DNA of 64,000 nucleotides from Chinchilla lanigera. Its lineage: Eukaryota; Chordata; Mammalia; Rodentia; Chinchillidae. The stretch is taken from contig NW_004955417.1 in assembly GCF_000276665.1 (NCBI RefSeq), positions 11,719,656-11,783,655 of the forward strand, in the 5' to 3' direction. Numbering within the stretch: the first letter of the stretch is position 1; each line of letters opens with the position of its first letter. Both the position numbers and the translations under genes were made by a program. This document shows, piece after piece, positions 33,768-45,529 of this stretch. The notes beneath the pieces are model-generated. The model was not told the origin of the DNA. It did no database searches and saw only the letters and a list, made by a program, of their open reading frames with translations.

Positions 33768-34195
33768 GTACATTGGTTTCTTATGGTGCTGTAACAAATG
33801 ACTACAAATGGGGAGGCTTTCAAACAGCAGAAACAGCATTCTCTCACACTTTTGGAGGCCAGAAGTTCAAAATTTAGTTTTCAGCAGGGTTCTTTCCTCC
33901 TGGATGTCTCGCAGGTGATTTGTTTCAGGTCTCTTTCCTAGCTTCTGTTGGGTGCCGGAAATCATTGGTGCTATTTTCCTTGTAGATGCATCAATCCAGT
34001 CTCCACCTCTGTCTCCTCATAGCATTCTCATCTATGTATATTCTTCCTTTCTTTCCTTTTATATGAGCACGTGTCACTAAATTTATAGTCCATTCTAATT
34101 CACGATGATTTTATCTGAGATCCTTCACTGAATCACATGTGCAAAAACTATTCTTTCCCAATATGGTCACATCTGATTTTCTGGGCAGAATGTCT
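33768..34195 (-). mobile_element. Second MaLR (MST/MLT1-like) LTR, antisense
   Basis: 'cttatggtgctgtaacaaat', 'cacacttttggaggccagaa' and 'cacatgtgcaaaaactattc' match an antisense MST/MLT1-like LTR, a group different from the LTR just upstream. The two lie in tandem with about 11 bases between them. Confidence 0.7.
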
Positions 34196-34205
34196 TCCAT
34201 TAATG

Positions 34206-34207
<2 letters not shown>

Positions 34208-34255
<48 letters not shown>
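34208..34255 (+). repeat. (TA)n microsatellite
   Basis: About 23 TA units with one interruption (tacata). It can form self-complementary structures. Confidence 0.95.
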
Positions 34256-34261
34256 CTCCTC

Positions 34262-34382
34262 CGTTTTTAATGGCTGGATAGCTTATTCTATATTGTTGAA
34301 TAGATTCTATTATCTGTATATGCTGCAGTTTGTTAGCCATTCAGCTGTTGAAGACCATCATGGTTGCTTCCAAGTTTTGGTA
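34262..34382 (-). mobile_element. L1 ORF2 3'-terminal fragment, antisense
   Basis: Its complement contains 'ccaaaacttggaagcaacca', the conserved phrase that precedes the end of L1 ORF2. About 120 bases are recognisable. It abuts a sense L1 segment. Confidence 0.65.
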
Positions 34383-34385
34383 ATT

Positions 34386-35236
34386 AAGACAAAGCCAGCA
34401 AGGACCTTCTGAACAGAACACCAGTAGCACAAGAAATAGTATTGAGAATCAACAAATGGGATCATATCAGATTGTAAATCTTCTGTATAGCAAAGGAAAC
34501 AATCAGTAGAGTGAAGATACAACCTACAAATTGGAAAAATATGTTGCCAGCAATTCCTTAGAGTACTAATATCTAGAATATATAAAGAACTAAAAAAAAA
34601 ATTAGACTTCTCCACAAAATAAAAGACCTAATTTTTAAAAATGGACAACTGAAAAGATGCTTCTCAGAAGAAGATGTAGAAGTGGTCAATAAATAGATGA
34701 AAAATAGTGAACATCTCTAGCCATGCACATTAAAACAACACAGTGATTCCATTTTACTCCAAGAAGAATGGCTGTCATCAAGAAATCAGATAGCAACACA
34801 TACTGATCAAGCTATGGAGGAAAAGAAGTCCTTCTACATCGGTGGGAATGAAAATTGCTATGAAAATCAGTAGAAGATTCCTTAAGAAACTGAGACCAGA
34901 AATCTCATTCAACCCAGGTAGTCCCCTTGTATCTGTCTGATACAAGCTAAGGACATTATACTATAGGGATAAATGCCATGTTTATAGCAGCACAATTCAT
35001 AATAGTTAAATCTTGGAAGTAGTCTATATGCTCATCATTAGATAAGTGCATACAGAAAATGTGGTATTTACATACAATGGAGTACTACTCCACCACAAAA
35101 AAGAATAAATTTAATTCATTTGTAAGAAAATGGATGCTCCTTGATACTATAATGTTAAATGAAATAAATCAGATGAGCAAACTTAAACAATTCATGATTT
35201 CTCTTACATAAGAAGTCAAAACTAGTGAAATGAAAT
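34386..35236 (+). mobile_element. L1 ORF2 C-terminal fragment, sense
   Basis: 'gcaaaggaaacaatcagtag', 'taatatctagaatatataaa', 'atgtttatagcagcacaatt' and 'caatggagtactactccacc' follow L1 ORF2 order. It ends near 35236 before any 3' UTR. Multiple stops and indels, so non-coding. Confidence 0.85.
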
Positions 35237-35708
35237 CTTACTGTGGTTTTAATTTTTTATTGATAATATAATACTTAGTGTATGTATAATATTTAGTGAT
35301 GTCTATTTGAATCTTTTCCCCTATTTTTAGAGATTTAGAAGTTCTTTACATAATTAGGTTTTAAATATATTTTATGCTATATGGATTGTGAATATTTCTC
35401 CAGTCTCTAGACTTGCTTTTTAATTTTACTAAAGTTTTATGAATAAGAGTTTTTATTTTAATTAAGCTTAAATTATCAGTTTTCTTTATTGTTAATGGTT
35501 TTTTTCTATGAAATCTTTGCTTATCCTAAAATTACAAAGCCATTGTCCTAGATTTTCTTGTAGAAATCTTATTATTTTATCTTTATGTTTATATCCATTC
35601 CTCAACTCAAGTTACTTTTTTGTGTACATTGTGGTAGAAATATGAAGATTCGTTTTTTCCACATAGCTCTCCAATTGTTCCATTATCATTTGTTAAAAAC
35701 ACATTTCT

Positions 35709-35828
35709 GGGGCTGGGGATTTAGCTCATTGGCAAAAGCACCTGCCTGGCAAGTGCAAGGTTGTGAGTTCGATTCCTGGTACCGAAAGAAAAACAAAAAA
35801 CCAAAAAACAAAACAAAACAAAAAACAA
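35709..35828 (+). mobile_element. ID SINE, sense, young-looking, nested in L1
   Basis: It starts ggggctggggatttagctca and has an intact B box (gagttcgattcc) and a near-intact A box. A 14-base TSD (aaaaacacatttct) is perfect at 35695-35708 and 35829-35842. The tail is A-rich with AAAAC units. The perfect TSD and kept CpG in the B box suggest recent insertion. It is a tRNA-like SINE, not a tRNA. Confidence 0.95.
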
Positions 35829-36997
35829 AAAAACACATTTCTTTCTCTAATTATTTTAGTGCCTTTATTGAAAATTAATCATCGGAATCTATTTCTGGAT
35901 AATTTATTTTATATCATTAATCTATGGATATATTCATACTGCTTTTATTACTGAAGACTTATAATGCTTCTTAAAACCAGTGGTCATCTGACATTGTTCT
36001 TTTTCAAAATGGTTTTTGTTATTTTCACCTTTTGGCATTTGTATATACATTTTAGAATCAGCTTTAAAATATTTATCAAAACGCTAACTTGGATTTTGAT
36101 TGGAATAGGATTGAATCTGTGGATCAACTTGGAGACGATTAACATCTCAATAATAGCAAATATATCAATAAATTTTTCCTAATTATTTAGTTTTTTAAAA
36201 AATGCTTTGCCTTGTTTTATAATTTTTAGTGTAGTGATTTTACAAAAGTTTTCTCCAATTTATTTGTAATTATTTTATATTTTTGATGTGGTTGTCAATG
36301 ATATTTTTAAGATTTCATATTCTAACTAGTATAGTGAAATTTCATAAACTGATCCTGTAACTTTGCTAAATTAATAGTTCTGGTCACTTCTTTACGATTA
36401 TTTGGGGCATGTTGTTTATAATCAACAACACAGTGTTCCTTCCTTTTTTTTTATTTTTAACCTTTTATTTGTTATACTTCATTGTGGGGCTGGGGCTTTT
36501 AGGACAAGGTCAATAGGACTATTGAGGGTAGATATCCTTATCTTTCTCCCAGTTTAGAGGTAAAATAATCAATTTCACAATGAAGTATGATGTTATTTGT
36601 AGGATTTTTATAGATGTTCTTTATGAGACAGAGAAAGTTTCCTTCTGTGCCATGATAAAGTGTTGGATTTTTAAATTTTTTATGCCTCAGTTAAGTTGAT
36701 GATATAATTTTCTATTTTATTTTATTAATGTGGAGAGTGGTCAAATGTTAAGCAAATTTGCATGTTTAGGTTAATGTATTAGTATGTTTTTTACATATTG
36801 CTGAAATTGATTTTCTAATATTATGACATGCGCAGTTTATACATTGTAGAGCTTGATCTGTTAATATTTTACTGAAGATTTTTGAATACACACTTACGAA
36901 AAAATAATGCCTTACAATTTTATTTCCTCTATTGTGCTTTTTAAAGGTTTTGTAAAAGAATTATACTGGGCCGATAAGTTAGGAAGTCCTCACCTTT

Positions 36998-37342
36998 TGT
37001 CTTAGTTACTTCCTCATCACCAGCACACAGTACCTCACACAGGCCTATTTGGCTCATGTTGACAGTGCATGGTGAGCTGGCTCCAGGGCAGAACTGGTGT
37101 GGCAGAGGCACATAGATGAAAGCTGCTCATGTCGTGGCATCCAGGGAGCAGAGAGACAAGAGAGGAAGGAAGGAAGAGAGACACACCATACCACATTATG
37201 CTCCCAGTGACCTGCTTCTTTCAACCAGACTCTACCTTGTAACAGAAAGTCAGCTGTACCAACCCCATAATGCAGTCCCCTTCCCAAGCCCTGCCCATAA
37301 GCACACAAATCTATTGGGGAAATCTACATACAAACGTTAACA
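36998..37342 (-). mobile_element. MaLR solo LTR, antisense, nested in L1
   Basis: It begins TGTCTTAG-TTACTTCCTC and ends ACGTTAACA on the plus strand, that is TGTTAACG ... CTAAGACA on its own strand. 'gcatggtgagctggctccag' matches the MaLR middle. L1 text continues on both sides. A TSD is not clear by eye. Confidence 0.85.
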
Positions 37343-38884
37343 CTCCTTTTCTATTTTTGATGCAGAATTGCTATGTTTTCTTCTTTAACTGTCTAGTAGA
37401 ATTCCCCAGTGAAACCATCTGTGTCTGAAGTTACCTTGAGGAGAATGTTTCCAATTATAAAGTCAATTTTTTACTAGTAGAAAGCTATTCAAATTTTCTG
37501 TACCTTCTTGTGTTGATTATATTTTTCTAGAACTTTGCCATTTCATCTTATTACCAAGTTCATTGACAAAGTTGTTCTTAAGATTCTTTTAATATTTTTA
37601 GATTTCTATAGTATTATTAGTGATGTGACCTACTTTTATCCTTCATATTGCTAGTTCATATATTTTTAAAGATAATGTATCATTGTATCTAGATTATTCT
37701 TGGTAGATTTTACTAAATTTATCAATTTTTTCAAAGAAACACCTTCAGCCTGAAGGTTTGTAGGAGGAGCTATTTTATAATTCATTAATTGCTAATTTCA
37801 ACTTTAATATCCCCTTTCTTAAATTTGGGTTTAATTCAATTTCACTTACCCTGGCTTGATAAAAATTTTAATTATTTTTTAATGTATGCATTGAAAGCCA
37901 TGATTTTTTTAAACTATTGCTTTAACTTCATGTCACAAATTGTGATTTATTGTATTTTCATTACCTTTCATTTTAAAATATTTTCAAATGTCCCTTGTGA
38001 TTTCTTCTCTTATACGTGGGTTATTTTACATGTATTCCCAACTATATGGAGAATTCCTGAGTATCTTATTGTTACTGATTTTAATTAAATTCCATTGTGG
38101 TTAAAGAAAGTAGTTTTATTTAATATTCCAAAATACATTTGTGAGGAACAGTTAATGTTTACTAGAGAAATATGTGTATTCTATTATTATTAGTGTGTTC
38201 TTTAAGTATCAAATAGGCACAGATGGTTATAGTGTTATGCAAATCTTGCATATCATTGCTAAATGCTTTTTCTACTTGTGTTGTCAATTACTGAGGAAAA
38301 AGTTGTTAAAACTTTCTATGATGATTGTAGATTTGTTTATTTAGTTGTCGGTTTTGGCTGACAGTGGTATATGGAAGCTATATTATTAGACATATACATA
38401 CAGGACTGAATGGACATTTCATTTTTCTTATGTGATTGTGACAGTTCCACCATCTTGGTATTTGTTTTCTATTTATCTCACTTATTCTTTATTTCTGAAT
38501 TTCTCCTTTCTTGTCTTTTTTGAATTAATCAAATACATTTTAGCATCATTTAACTTTGTTTACTAGCTTTTTAGGGATGTTTATTCTAGATAACAGTGAG
38601 CTGCTTTATATATAAGAACATTAAAACAGCAATTTCATTACCATTCCTATAATTCTTTGTACTATTTATACCATTATTGCTGTCTGAAAATTATCTTTTA
38701 AGGGTATCAATGAAAGAAAAGTCATCTATATTTTTTACATATTTTCTATTTTTAGTGTTTTTATTTATTCCTATAGATCCTCATTTCCACCTGATATTAT
38801 TCTCTTCTATCTGCAGAACAAGATTTACATTTTCTCTATGTCCTCTGATCTGAAATTGTTTGTTGATATAAAAAATTTTCTGTT

Positions 38885-38957
38885 TGGTACTGGGGATCAA
38901 ATCCAGGGCCTCATGCATATTAGGCAAACAATCTATCCCTGTACTACACACCCAGCC
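38885..38957 (-). mobile_element. ID SINE, antisense, diverged
   Basis: 'ggtactggggatcaaatcca' through 'gtactacacacccagcccc' is the complement of ID. The B box is degraded. Confidence 0.85.
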
Positions 38958-38974
38958 CCAATATTAATTTTTGT

Positions 38975-39147
38975 TTTTATTGTAACAGGGATTGAATCCA
39001 GACGCACCCTACCATAGTGATATCCAACTCCATAGCCCTTTTTATTTTGTGACGGTGTCTCTCTAAGTTGTCCAGGTTGTCCTGGAATTTGTAATACTCC
39101 TGGCTCAACCTCCCAAATAACTGAGATTATAGATACTGTACCTATCT
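38975..39147 (-). mobile_element. B1-ID dimer SINE, antisense, diverged
   Basis: On the plus strand an ID-like part (aacagggattgaatccagac, 38986-39040) is followed by a B1-like part (gtctctctaagttgtccagg ... ctgagattatagatactg). The minus strand therefore reads B1 then ID. The same order is seen at 44984, 50483 and 61804, arguing for a fused family rather than chance nesting. Confidence 0.7.
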
Positions 39148-39169
39148 TGCAATTTTAATTTTTAAAGGG

Positions 39170-40670
39170 TACTTTTACTGGTTACAGATTTGTAGTAATA
39201 GTAATTTCTTTTTTTTTTTTTTTTTTAGTTTTGTTTCTTGTCTCCCTAGCATTTTAAACATAATGTATCATTGTTTTCTGGCTTCTGTAATTTCTGATGA
39301 GAAGTCAACCATTATGCTTATCATTTTACCTCTATAATTTTTATTTTTCTTTTAAGATCTTCTCCTATATTTGGGATTTTCAGGCATTTTATCATGATCT
39401 GCATAGTTGTGTTTCTTCTATTTGTTCTGCTTTGTATTCACTTAATTTCTTGGATCAGTGGAATTTTGTTTTCATCAAGTTTGGGGAATGTTAAGATATA
39501 TTTCTGCCTCCCTTGTGAGATTCTAATCACACAAATGTTTGAAATCATCTTGAGGGTTATGACAACTTTCTTCTTTACTTTCAATTTTTTCTCTGTATGT
39601 TTTGATTTGAATAATATCTATCTGACTTTAAGTTCACTACTCTTTTCTAGTGCAGTTTCTGCTTTGCCACTAAACCACTTGCAATGTTTTGTTCTCTAAT
39701 ATGTTGTTTTTCAGTACTGGTAATTTTATCTGGTTCTTTTCTGAGTTTCCATGTCTGCTTTAATTCATTAAATACATCCGTTCCTGTAAATGTCTTAGCA
39801 TTTTATCAGAAAGGTTTTAAAGTGCTTATCTGTCAATGCTAACATTTATGTCATCTTGGATCTCCTATAGACTACATTTTTTCCTGAAATATAAGCCACT
39901 TTGCTTGTTTTTTGTCTAATAACTTCTTATTTTAAGTTAGACAATGTGTTTAATGTAAAAAATATGCCATAGATAGTCTGGATTTTGTCATTTTTCTCAG
40001 TGTTGAGTTATGTCTTGGCAAATGCTAAATTACTACTGATTATATCATGTTCATAGATCCATGGTTTTAAGGCTTAACTGTGAAAGGTTTATTCTGGTTC
40101 TGCCTTTAGTCATAAGGATATAGCACTTAGTTCTCAATTATAGCTCTTACTTTTAAGGCGTGACTCTTCAGAGGTGTTAATGGCAAGCCTGAGGTATTTA
40201 CTAATTCACTCTAACGGGATCGAACTTGAACTCTGAACTTTTGCCTCCTCAGCACTTCACCTGATGACATCTGTGCTCAGCTTCTGAGCTTCCAGCTGCG
40301 CATTCTGCTGGTTTTTCCTTGGAGTCTCATCTAGAATGCTCATAGTTTAGAGGCAGCCAAGAATTTGAGAGGAAGCTGTATTTAGATAATCTTCATGAAT
40401 ATGTCCTTCCTGAGATATCCCTCCTCCAATTTAATCCTCAACTGAATTAATCTTAGCAGCCTAGGATCCAATCTTTGACTTCTCTGCGCAGTAAGACTGA
40501 TACTTTCTGTCTGAGCTCCACGCCTTATTCCTGTGTAAACTGGGATGTTACCTTAAGAGAAAGCTGATTAACTGTGAGACTGTGAGACTCACCTAATTTG
40601 CATCCCACCTTCCAAAAGTCACCTTTCCTATAGTTTCTGAAAGCTTTTGGGTTCTTCCCAGTGCCTTTCA
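39170..40670 (-). mobile_element. Old L1 3' region, antisense
   Basis: 'ttctggcttctgtaatttct', 'gatgagaagtcaaccattat' and 'tttctaatcacacaaatg'-like text, with a terminal 'acctaatttgcatcccacct', belong to an old mammalian L1 3' part in antisense. It includes a 19-base T run at about 39208-39226. Frames up to 101 residues here are by-products. Confidence 0.6.
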
Positions 40671-40675
40671 AGAGA

Positions 40676-40762
40676 CTTCTTTTTCTTTTTCTCTCTGCCT
40701 CTTTTTCTTTTTTTCTCTTTTATTTTCCTCCTTCTTTTCATTCACTTGGTCTTTCTTTCTTT
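40676..40762 (+). repeat. Polypyrimidine tract
   Basis: About 85 bases of C and T with few interruptions. Probably the complement of a purine-rich L1 3' UTR stretch. It accounts for the phenylalanine/leucine-rich 72-residue frame at 40647-40865. Confidence 0.8.
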
Positions 40763-41569
40763 GAATCAGAATCTATACATGTCATTGGCAAGAGTGTTAG
40801 TGCAACACAAGCCACTCAGCCATCCCCAGAACTATAAAACCACTAATTACTTCATTGTCATTTAAAACACACTTTACAAATAAACAAGAAGGTTTATTCA
40901 GGAGCTACCTCTAACACTAAAATCATGGTTCCTGGTTTATTTTCCAGCACGTGTCTCCATAAATATTACATAATTTCCTCTGAGTCATTTCAAACCATTA
41001 AAAATCTCACAATGAAGTGTAAACACAAACCCATTTTGAAGCAGTGCAGAACCTCATTCAAAATACGTCGGTTCTGTCTGCCCTGAGTTCAGTTTATGTA
41101 TCAGGGGAAACAAAAGCAATTCTCCCATTGACTGGGAAATATTCACTACCATTTTCCCCAGCAATGTCATCTGGATCATGGAATCCTCCCAGGCATATAA
41201 CACATGCCCACAGTTTGTTCTACACTTACAGCACTCATTAAACTTCACAAAACCCTGACAGATCATATTACCTACTCTTTCCCAGAAAGTTTCATTTTTC
41301 TAGAAAACAGCTTTTAGGCCAAATTCACCTTTTAAAGCTTAGTTGTCCCACATCTTAAGTCCATGCCATCCCAAGGAGGACAAGCCCAGAGGATCTAGCT
41401 TGAGAGAGAGATTGTTGAACTTTCTGCCTAAGCAGGATTCCACTCCCACCTTAATCATTTTGCAGTTTTTAGAACTTTACTAGTGCAGTGTGTTTTGATA
41501 TAGCACATTTCCGTGCAGGAACTATTACACTTACATCTACTAATGTACTGAGATACATAATATAGTTGA
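40763..41569. other. Unannotated sequence without recognisable gene
   Basis: Two overlapping opposite-strand frames (41044-41241 plus, 41054-41266 minus) of 65-70 residues are unrecognised. No repeat identified. Confidence 0.45.
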
Positions 41570-41978
41570 TTTTTTTTTTATTTTAAAGATAAAAGGAGGG
41601 AAACATTAACAGACATNNNNNNNNNNNNNNNNNNNNNNNNNNNNNNNNNNNNNNNNNNNNNNNNNNNNNNNNNNNNNNNNNNNNNNNNNNNNNNNNNNNN
41701 NNNNNNNNNNNNNNNNNNNNNNNNNNNNNNNNNNNNNNNNNNNNNNNNNNNNNNNNNNNNNNNNNNNNNNNNNNNNNNNNNNNNNNNNNNNNNNNNNNNN
41801 NNNNNNNNNNNNNNNNNNNNNNNNNNNNNNNNNNNNNNNNNNNNNNNNNNNNNNNNNNNNNNNNNNNNNNNCATTGGTTTCCTATCATTTCACAGTGTCT
41901 ATCATACCTCCGAGTTTAAATTAACTCTTTCAAGTTTTACACTAGTGACACAATGCGGTGCTTGCACATGTTACATTA
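41570..41978 (-). mobile_element. Lineage-specific L1 3' end, antisense, containing the assembly gap
   Basis: The left end (T-run then TATTTTAAAGATAAAA) is the complement of the recurring L1 3' terminus. The right side, read on the minus strand, gives 'catgtgcaagcaccgcattg' and 'tagtgtaaaacttgaaagag', aligning with 'catgtgtaaacatcatattg' and 'tagtgtaagaacttgaaaga' at 63002-63045. The 9-base TSD tatagttga lies at 41561-41569 and 41979-41987. Most of the 3' UTR is replaced by N. Confidence 0.8.
41617..41871. other. Assembly gap (255 N)
   Basis: A run of N with no sequence information. Any reading frame across it is meaningless. Its surroundings show it falls inside an L1 3' UTR. Confidence 1.
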
Positions 41979-42034
41979 TATAGTTGAGACTATGGGCACA
42001 AAGATCCAGCTATTTTCCCAACCCCATGAGCAAC

Positions 42035-42125
42035 TGTGATTACATCCAAATGTGTTATTTCATTTAAATTCAAGGAGCCAAGCTGTGATTTGAATCCACA
42101 GCTATTTACTATGTGTTAGACTCTG
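42035..42125 (-). mobile_element. MIR SINE, antisense
   Basis: 'gtgatttgaatccacagcta' with 'ccaagct' upstream and 'gttagactctgttgcccc' downstream follows the antisense MIR core. Confidence 0.6.
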
Positions 42126-42389
42126 TTGCCCCTCAATTTTAGTCTCTAGAGTGCAAATTTCCCATGCCATACCCTACCACATCTTTGACTTTATACTTTC
42201 TTCTCATTGTTTTCACAGCCATTTGGAAGATTTCAGAGGAACGTGAATATTTCTCTCATGGTCATCTTTTCATCTTAAGAGCTTAGGTGGCTAGAAGCCC
42301 TTTACCTTGGATTGATAAGAATGGGAACACTTCTCAATATGGTTCACATAACATGTTTGTTGTCTCCTTTACACCATGCATTATCTAGA

Positions 42390-42800
42390 TTTGGGGGATA
42401 AAATGAGATTGCTGCTGCGCTTGAGAATTTCAGAGTCTAACGGGAAAGAAGTATATGTGAATATACATAAGTAGATGAGAAAACCCTGTGGTAGATAGCT
42501 CTTTAGCTGTGAGGCCACAGAGGAGAGAACAACTAACTCTGCAATTAACCCTCCTCGGGGAGTTTGGGGGTGGTGCCATGACAAGTGTTTGCTGAACAGG
42601 TCTTGAGCTATGCATAGTGATAGGCTGGGAAGAGCATTTCATACAGAGGGAACAGCCTGTTTGCTTGAAGGTATTAAGCAGGAAAAACAAGGCTTGCTAG
42701 GAGGTTAGTGAGACAGTCAATATAAATGTATAGAGCTGGAAATAGAGGACGAGGCTAGATAAACAAGCAGGAGTCAAATGTGAAGGAGTTGGAGTTTACG
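42390..42800 (-). mobile_element. L2 LINE fragment, antisense
   Basis: 'aagagcatttcatacagagg', 'gaacagcctgtttgcttgaa' and 'ggtcttgagctatgcatagt' are the complement of L2 ORF2 C-terminal text. The 67-86 residue minus-strand frames here are translated L2 remnants. Confidence 0.6.
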
Positions 42801-43615
42801 TAGGATTATCATGATAATCCATCATCTATAGCCGGATTTTATTCTAACCCCTTCAGCAAACCCCACCTGCTCATCTCATCCCAATGTGCGTGCCCCTCCA
42901 CACACACACGTAGAGTTCTCTTGGGCCTCTTCTGTTCAAGATGAATGTATGCATCGATGAGAGTATGATTGCTTTAGCTCTGGTGGATTGAAGAGCCAGG
43001 GTTACTTCAAAAAGGCTTCATGATTTTGCCATTGGCCATCTAAAAGGGATTTACCAAAGATCTTAGGGAAAGATAAAAATGGACAAAGATCTAAAAGCCT
43101 CAAAGATATATAGTGAATTATTTTCCTTTCTTCTTCTCTTTTACCTCTCTGCTCCCATTCTTCAAAGAAGAAAAAAACAAAGAATCATTTTAGAATGAGA
43201 AATTCCGTTCATCACCTGTTGCTCATTTTCATTCATTCATTCAGGGCATGATTTATCTCTGTGTTTTACTTAGGTGGTAAGAAATAGGGTTCACCTAGCT
43301 ATTATCTTTTCTCGGTCCTGCTATATACAAAGAAGCCATCTTCCCTTTGCTACAACTGGAAGGCCGCGTGTGCCTTTTGACTTGCTACCTTACCAGATGT
43401 GCAGCTTCAGATTAGACCGAGGTCCAGAGTAAATGTTGTTGTAGGCTCTCTCTTCCAGTCTCATCCTTTTTTTCCAGAAGCTAATAAATTCTGAAAGTGT
43501 TGCCATAGCTGCTACTGAAGTCAGCCTCTGAAAAAAGGCCTGGTGTACATGATTTCTTGTTGGACTGCTTCATCCTAGAAGAGAGAAAAAGGAGACCAAA
43601 GAGCAATGTGTGACT
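42801..43615. other. Unannotated sequence without recognisable gene
   Basis: Contains a short CACACA stretch near 42900 but no repeat family or meaningful frame. Confidence 0.4.
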
Positions 43616-43760
43616 CATCCCTTCTCTTTTTTTTTCTTTCGGACTCTCTAGTATTTCCTTCCTTCCTTTTTTCTTTTTATTATTTTGCTCGCTTTCTTCC
43701 TCCTCCTTTTCTTCTTCTTTTCTCTTTCTCTCTCTTCTTTTACTCTAGCTTTTTCTGTTT
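43616..43760 (+). repeat. Polypyrimidine tract
   Basis: Long C/T-rich stretch with CTTC and CTCT words. The 63-residue hydrophobic frame across it is compositional. No retroposon body is attached that I recognise. Confidence 0.8.
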
Positions 43761-43796
43761 AAAACTTTCCTTGTGTATTAAAAGGGCATTTATTTA

Positions 43797-43908
43797 GGAA
43801 CAGGCATAGTAGCTTACTATGGTAATTCCAGCGCACAGGAGGCAAGAGGATCAAGAGTTTTGGGTCAACCTGGACAACATAGTGAGACCTTGTCTCAAAA
43901 AACCCCCC
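43797..43908 (+). mobile_element. B1 SINE, sense, diverged
   Basis: 'ggaacaggcatagtagctta', 'caacctggacaacatagtga' and 'gagaccttgtctcaaaaaac' are B1 landmarks. Shortened body (about 110 bases), diverged, no clear TSD. Confidence 0.8.
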
Positions 43909-43977
43909 AAATATAATTCATTTACTTAAAATTAACTTCAGTACTCACAGTGTTCCAGGCTGTATAATTAGCACTAT

Positions 43978-44326
43978 ATTTTATACATATGAAATTTTTT
44001 ATTTTAAAGACAAAACAAAACAATAACAATGAAGACAAAAATCAAAGCAACACAAAAACAACACAATCAATATATGACCTCAAAACAAAATGATAGGAAT
44101 TAACAATGGTTGCTATATTACATACCGTTATCTTCAATGAAGTTGCTCAGTCCACCAGATGTAAGAATGTAAGATTGATCAAACAGTCAAAGACAGTAAC
44201 AAGTAATAAAAAAAAACATTGGAAATGATGCAGAGCTTCACTATACAAGATGGTGGGAATTCAACAACGGTTCTTATACTGCATATTGTCTTCAGATCAG
44301 TCATTCTGATTACCAGATACAAGTGC
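43978..44326 (-). mobile_element. Lineage-specific L1, 3' UTR only, antisense, two-unit type
   Basis: The minus strand ends in TTTAAAATAAAAAATTTC near 43985. It carries two units of the duplicated 3' UTR block: 'aatcagaatgactgatctga'/'ccatcttgtatagtgaagct', then 'gactgagcaacttcattgaa'/'tatcattttgttttgaggtc'. These pair in order with the two units at 1620-1960. A 9-base TSD tagcactat lies at 43969-43977 and 44327-44335. Confidence 0.85.
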
Positions 44327-44954
44327 TAGCACTATTTTTTTAATGTAATGAAAGGAGCAGGATAAAGTTGCTGCTGGCTTCAGGGAGATTCCAGTGTGGG
44401 CCAGCATAATACCAAACCAGTTATTCACTTGAAAGGAGGCTGATTCTCTATACTTCTTTGTGGTAGATTTGACATGATTTTAATTAACTTTATAACATTT
44501 CTGCAGTCTTCTAACTGTAAATTCTGAGTCTATCTTAGCTACATTTCAGTGTGAACTTTTTCTAGATAACATCATAACAGAATTGTGATTCAAGGGTTAT
44601 TTTCAAAATGATAGAAAATCTTCTAAATGTAGCATGTTTTCTAAATTTTATTTTAAAATTCATTTTCTGCATTTTCCAAAATTTATATACAGAACTTCTA
44701 GAAATTTTATAATGAAATTCTTGTTCTGATTATAAACCCTATAGTTAATATTTTTATGGAAAATTAAAATTTTCTGTCTTTGAGAGTTTGTATCTTAGAC
44801 TATTTGAATATGACATATTTAGAATATTTTTACAAAGTAGAAAAAATAAAATACCACTGGCCTAAAGTATTATCATTTCTGTTTCTCTGCATTGTTCCCT
44901 AGTACTTATCTGTAAGTATACACATTTTTACATGATCATGTTCAGTTAGGTTTG
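44327..44954. other. AT-rich unannotated sequence
   Basis: No repeat family or gene recognised. Confidence 0.4.
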
Positions 44955-44983
44955 TGTGTGTGTGTGTGTGTGTGTATGTGTGT
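44955..44983 (+). repeat. (TG)n microsatellite
   Basis: A TG run interrupted once (tgtatgtgtg) directly upstream of the ID part of a SINE. Confidence 0.95.
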
Positions 44984-45165
44984 TACTAGGGATTGAACCC
45001 AAGGCCTTAACACTGAATTACTTCCCTAACTAGCTTTAATTTGTTTGATTGTTTTCTGACAACTAATTCACCAAGTTGCCCAGTCTGGGCTTGTACTTAT
45101 TATCCTCCTGCCTCAGCCTCCAAGAGTGCTAGAATTATAGGTATGCACCATTACACCTGGTTTCT
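44984..45165 (-). mobile_element. B1-ID dimer SINE, antisense
   Basis: The plus strand shows 'actagggattgaacccaagg' (ID part), a T-rich linker and then 'caccaagttgcccagtctgg', 'cctcctgcctcagcctccaa' and 'agaattataggtatgcacca' (B1 part). So the minus strand is B1 followed by ID. Confidence 0.8.
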
Positions 45166-45529
45166 CCCCTTTCTTGATATAAAAACATCAAACAATAGAA
45201 AAATGCAGAAGTGCATGAAAATATACTTTCTTCTCATAGTTCTATTTCTTAAAGTACTATTGCACATTTATTACAACTCACTCTGACTTTTTCATATACA
45301 CAGACACTTCGTGTTCTGCTCTTTTTTCACACTTCATTCATTTGTTAAGTGTGGTGTGTACAACTTAGCTTCTTATTAGCACCCAGATGCCATCACAACA
45401 AATACTCATGCCTTCAAAAATTTTCAGTTGAGATGTACAAATTTAGTTTCCTGCTTAGTCTTTTCTTTGTTTGGTTGACCTTTAAATTTTTTTAATACAA
45501 TATTTAAATTTTATCATTTAACTTTTAAA

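Larger units (their letters stand above)
35237..38880 (-). mobile_element. Old L1 ORF2, antisense, about 3.3 kb without insertions
   Basis: The complement of L1 ORF2 from its 3' part upward: 'tactgtggttttaatttttt', 'ggtagaaatatgaagattcg', 'ccaattgttccattatcatt', 'ggattttgattggaatagga', 'gttgtcaatgatatttttaa' and 'agttgtcggttttggctgac'. Stops in all frames. An ID (35709) and a MaLR LTR (36998) are nested in it. Frames up to 99 residues here are by-products of antisense reading. Confidence 0.85.

Noticed and set aside
34208..34255. TA run as a possible origin or matrix-attachment site
   Set aside because: A simple microsatellite by sequence; nothing else supports a functional role.
35709..35786. 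tRNA-like sequence with A and B boxes
   Set aside because: Flanked by a TSD and followed by an A-rich tail, so it is an ID SINE rather than a tRNA gene. The same applies to the antisense copies at 2668 and 4482.
41578..41888. Frames of about 100 codons through the N run
   Set aside because: The sequence is undetermined, so the frames are artefacts.
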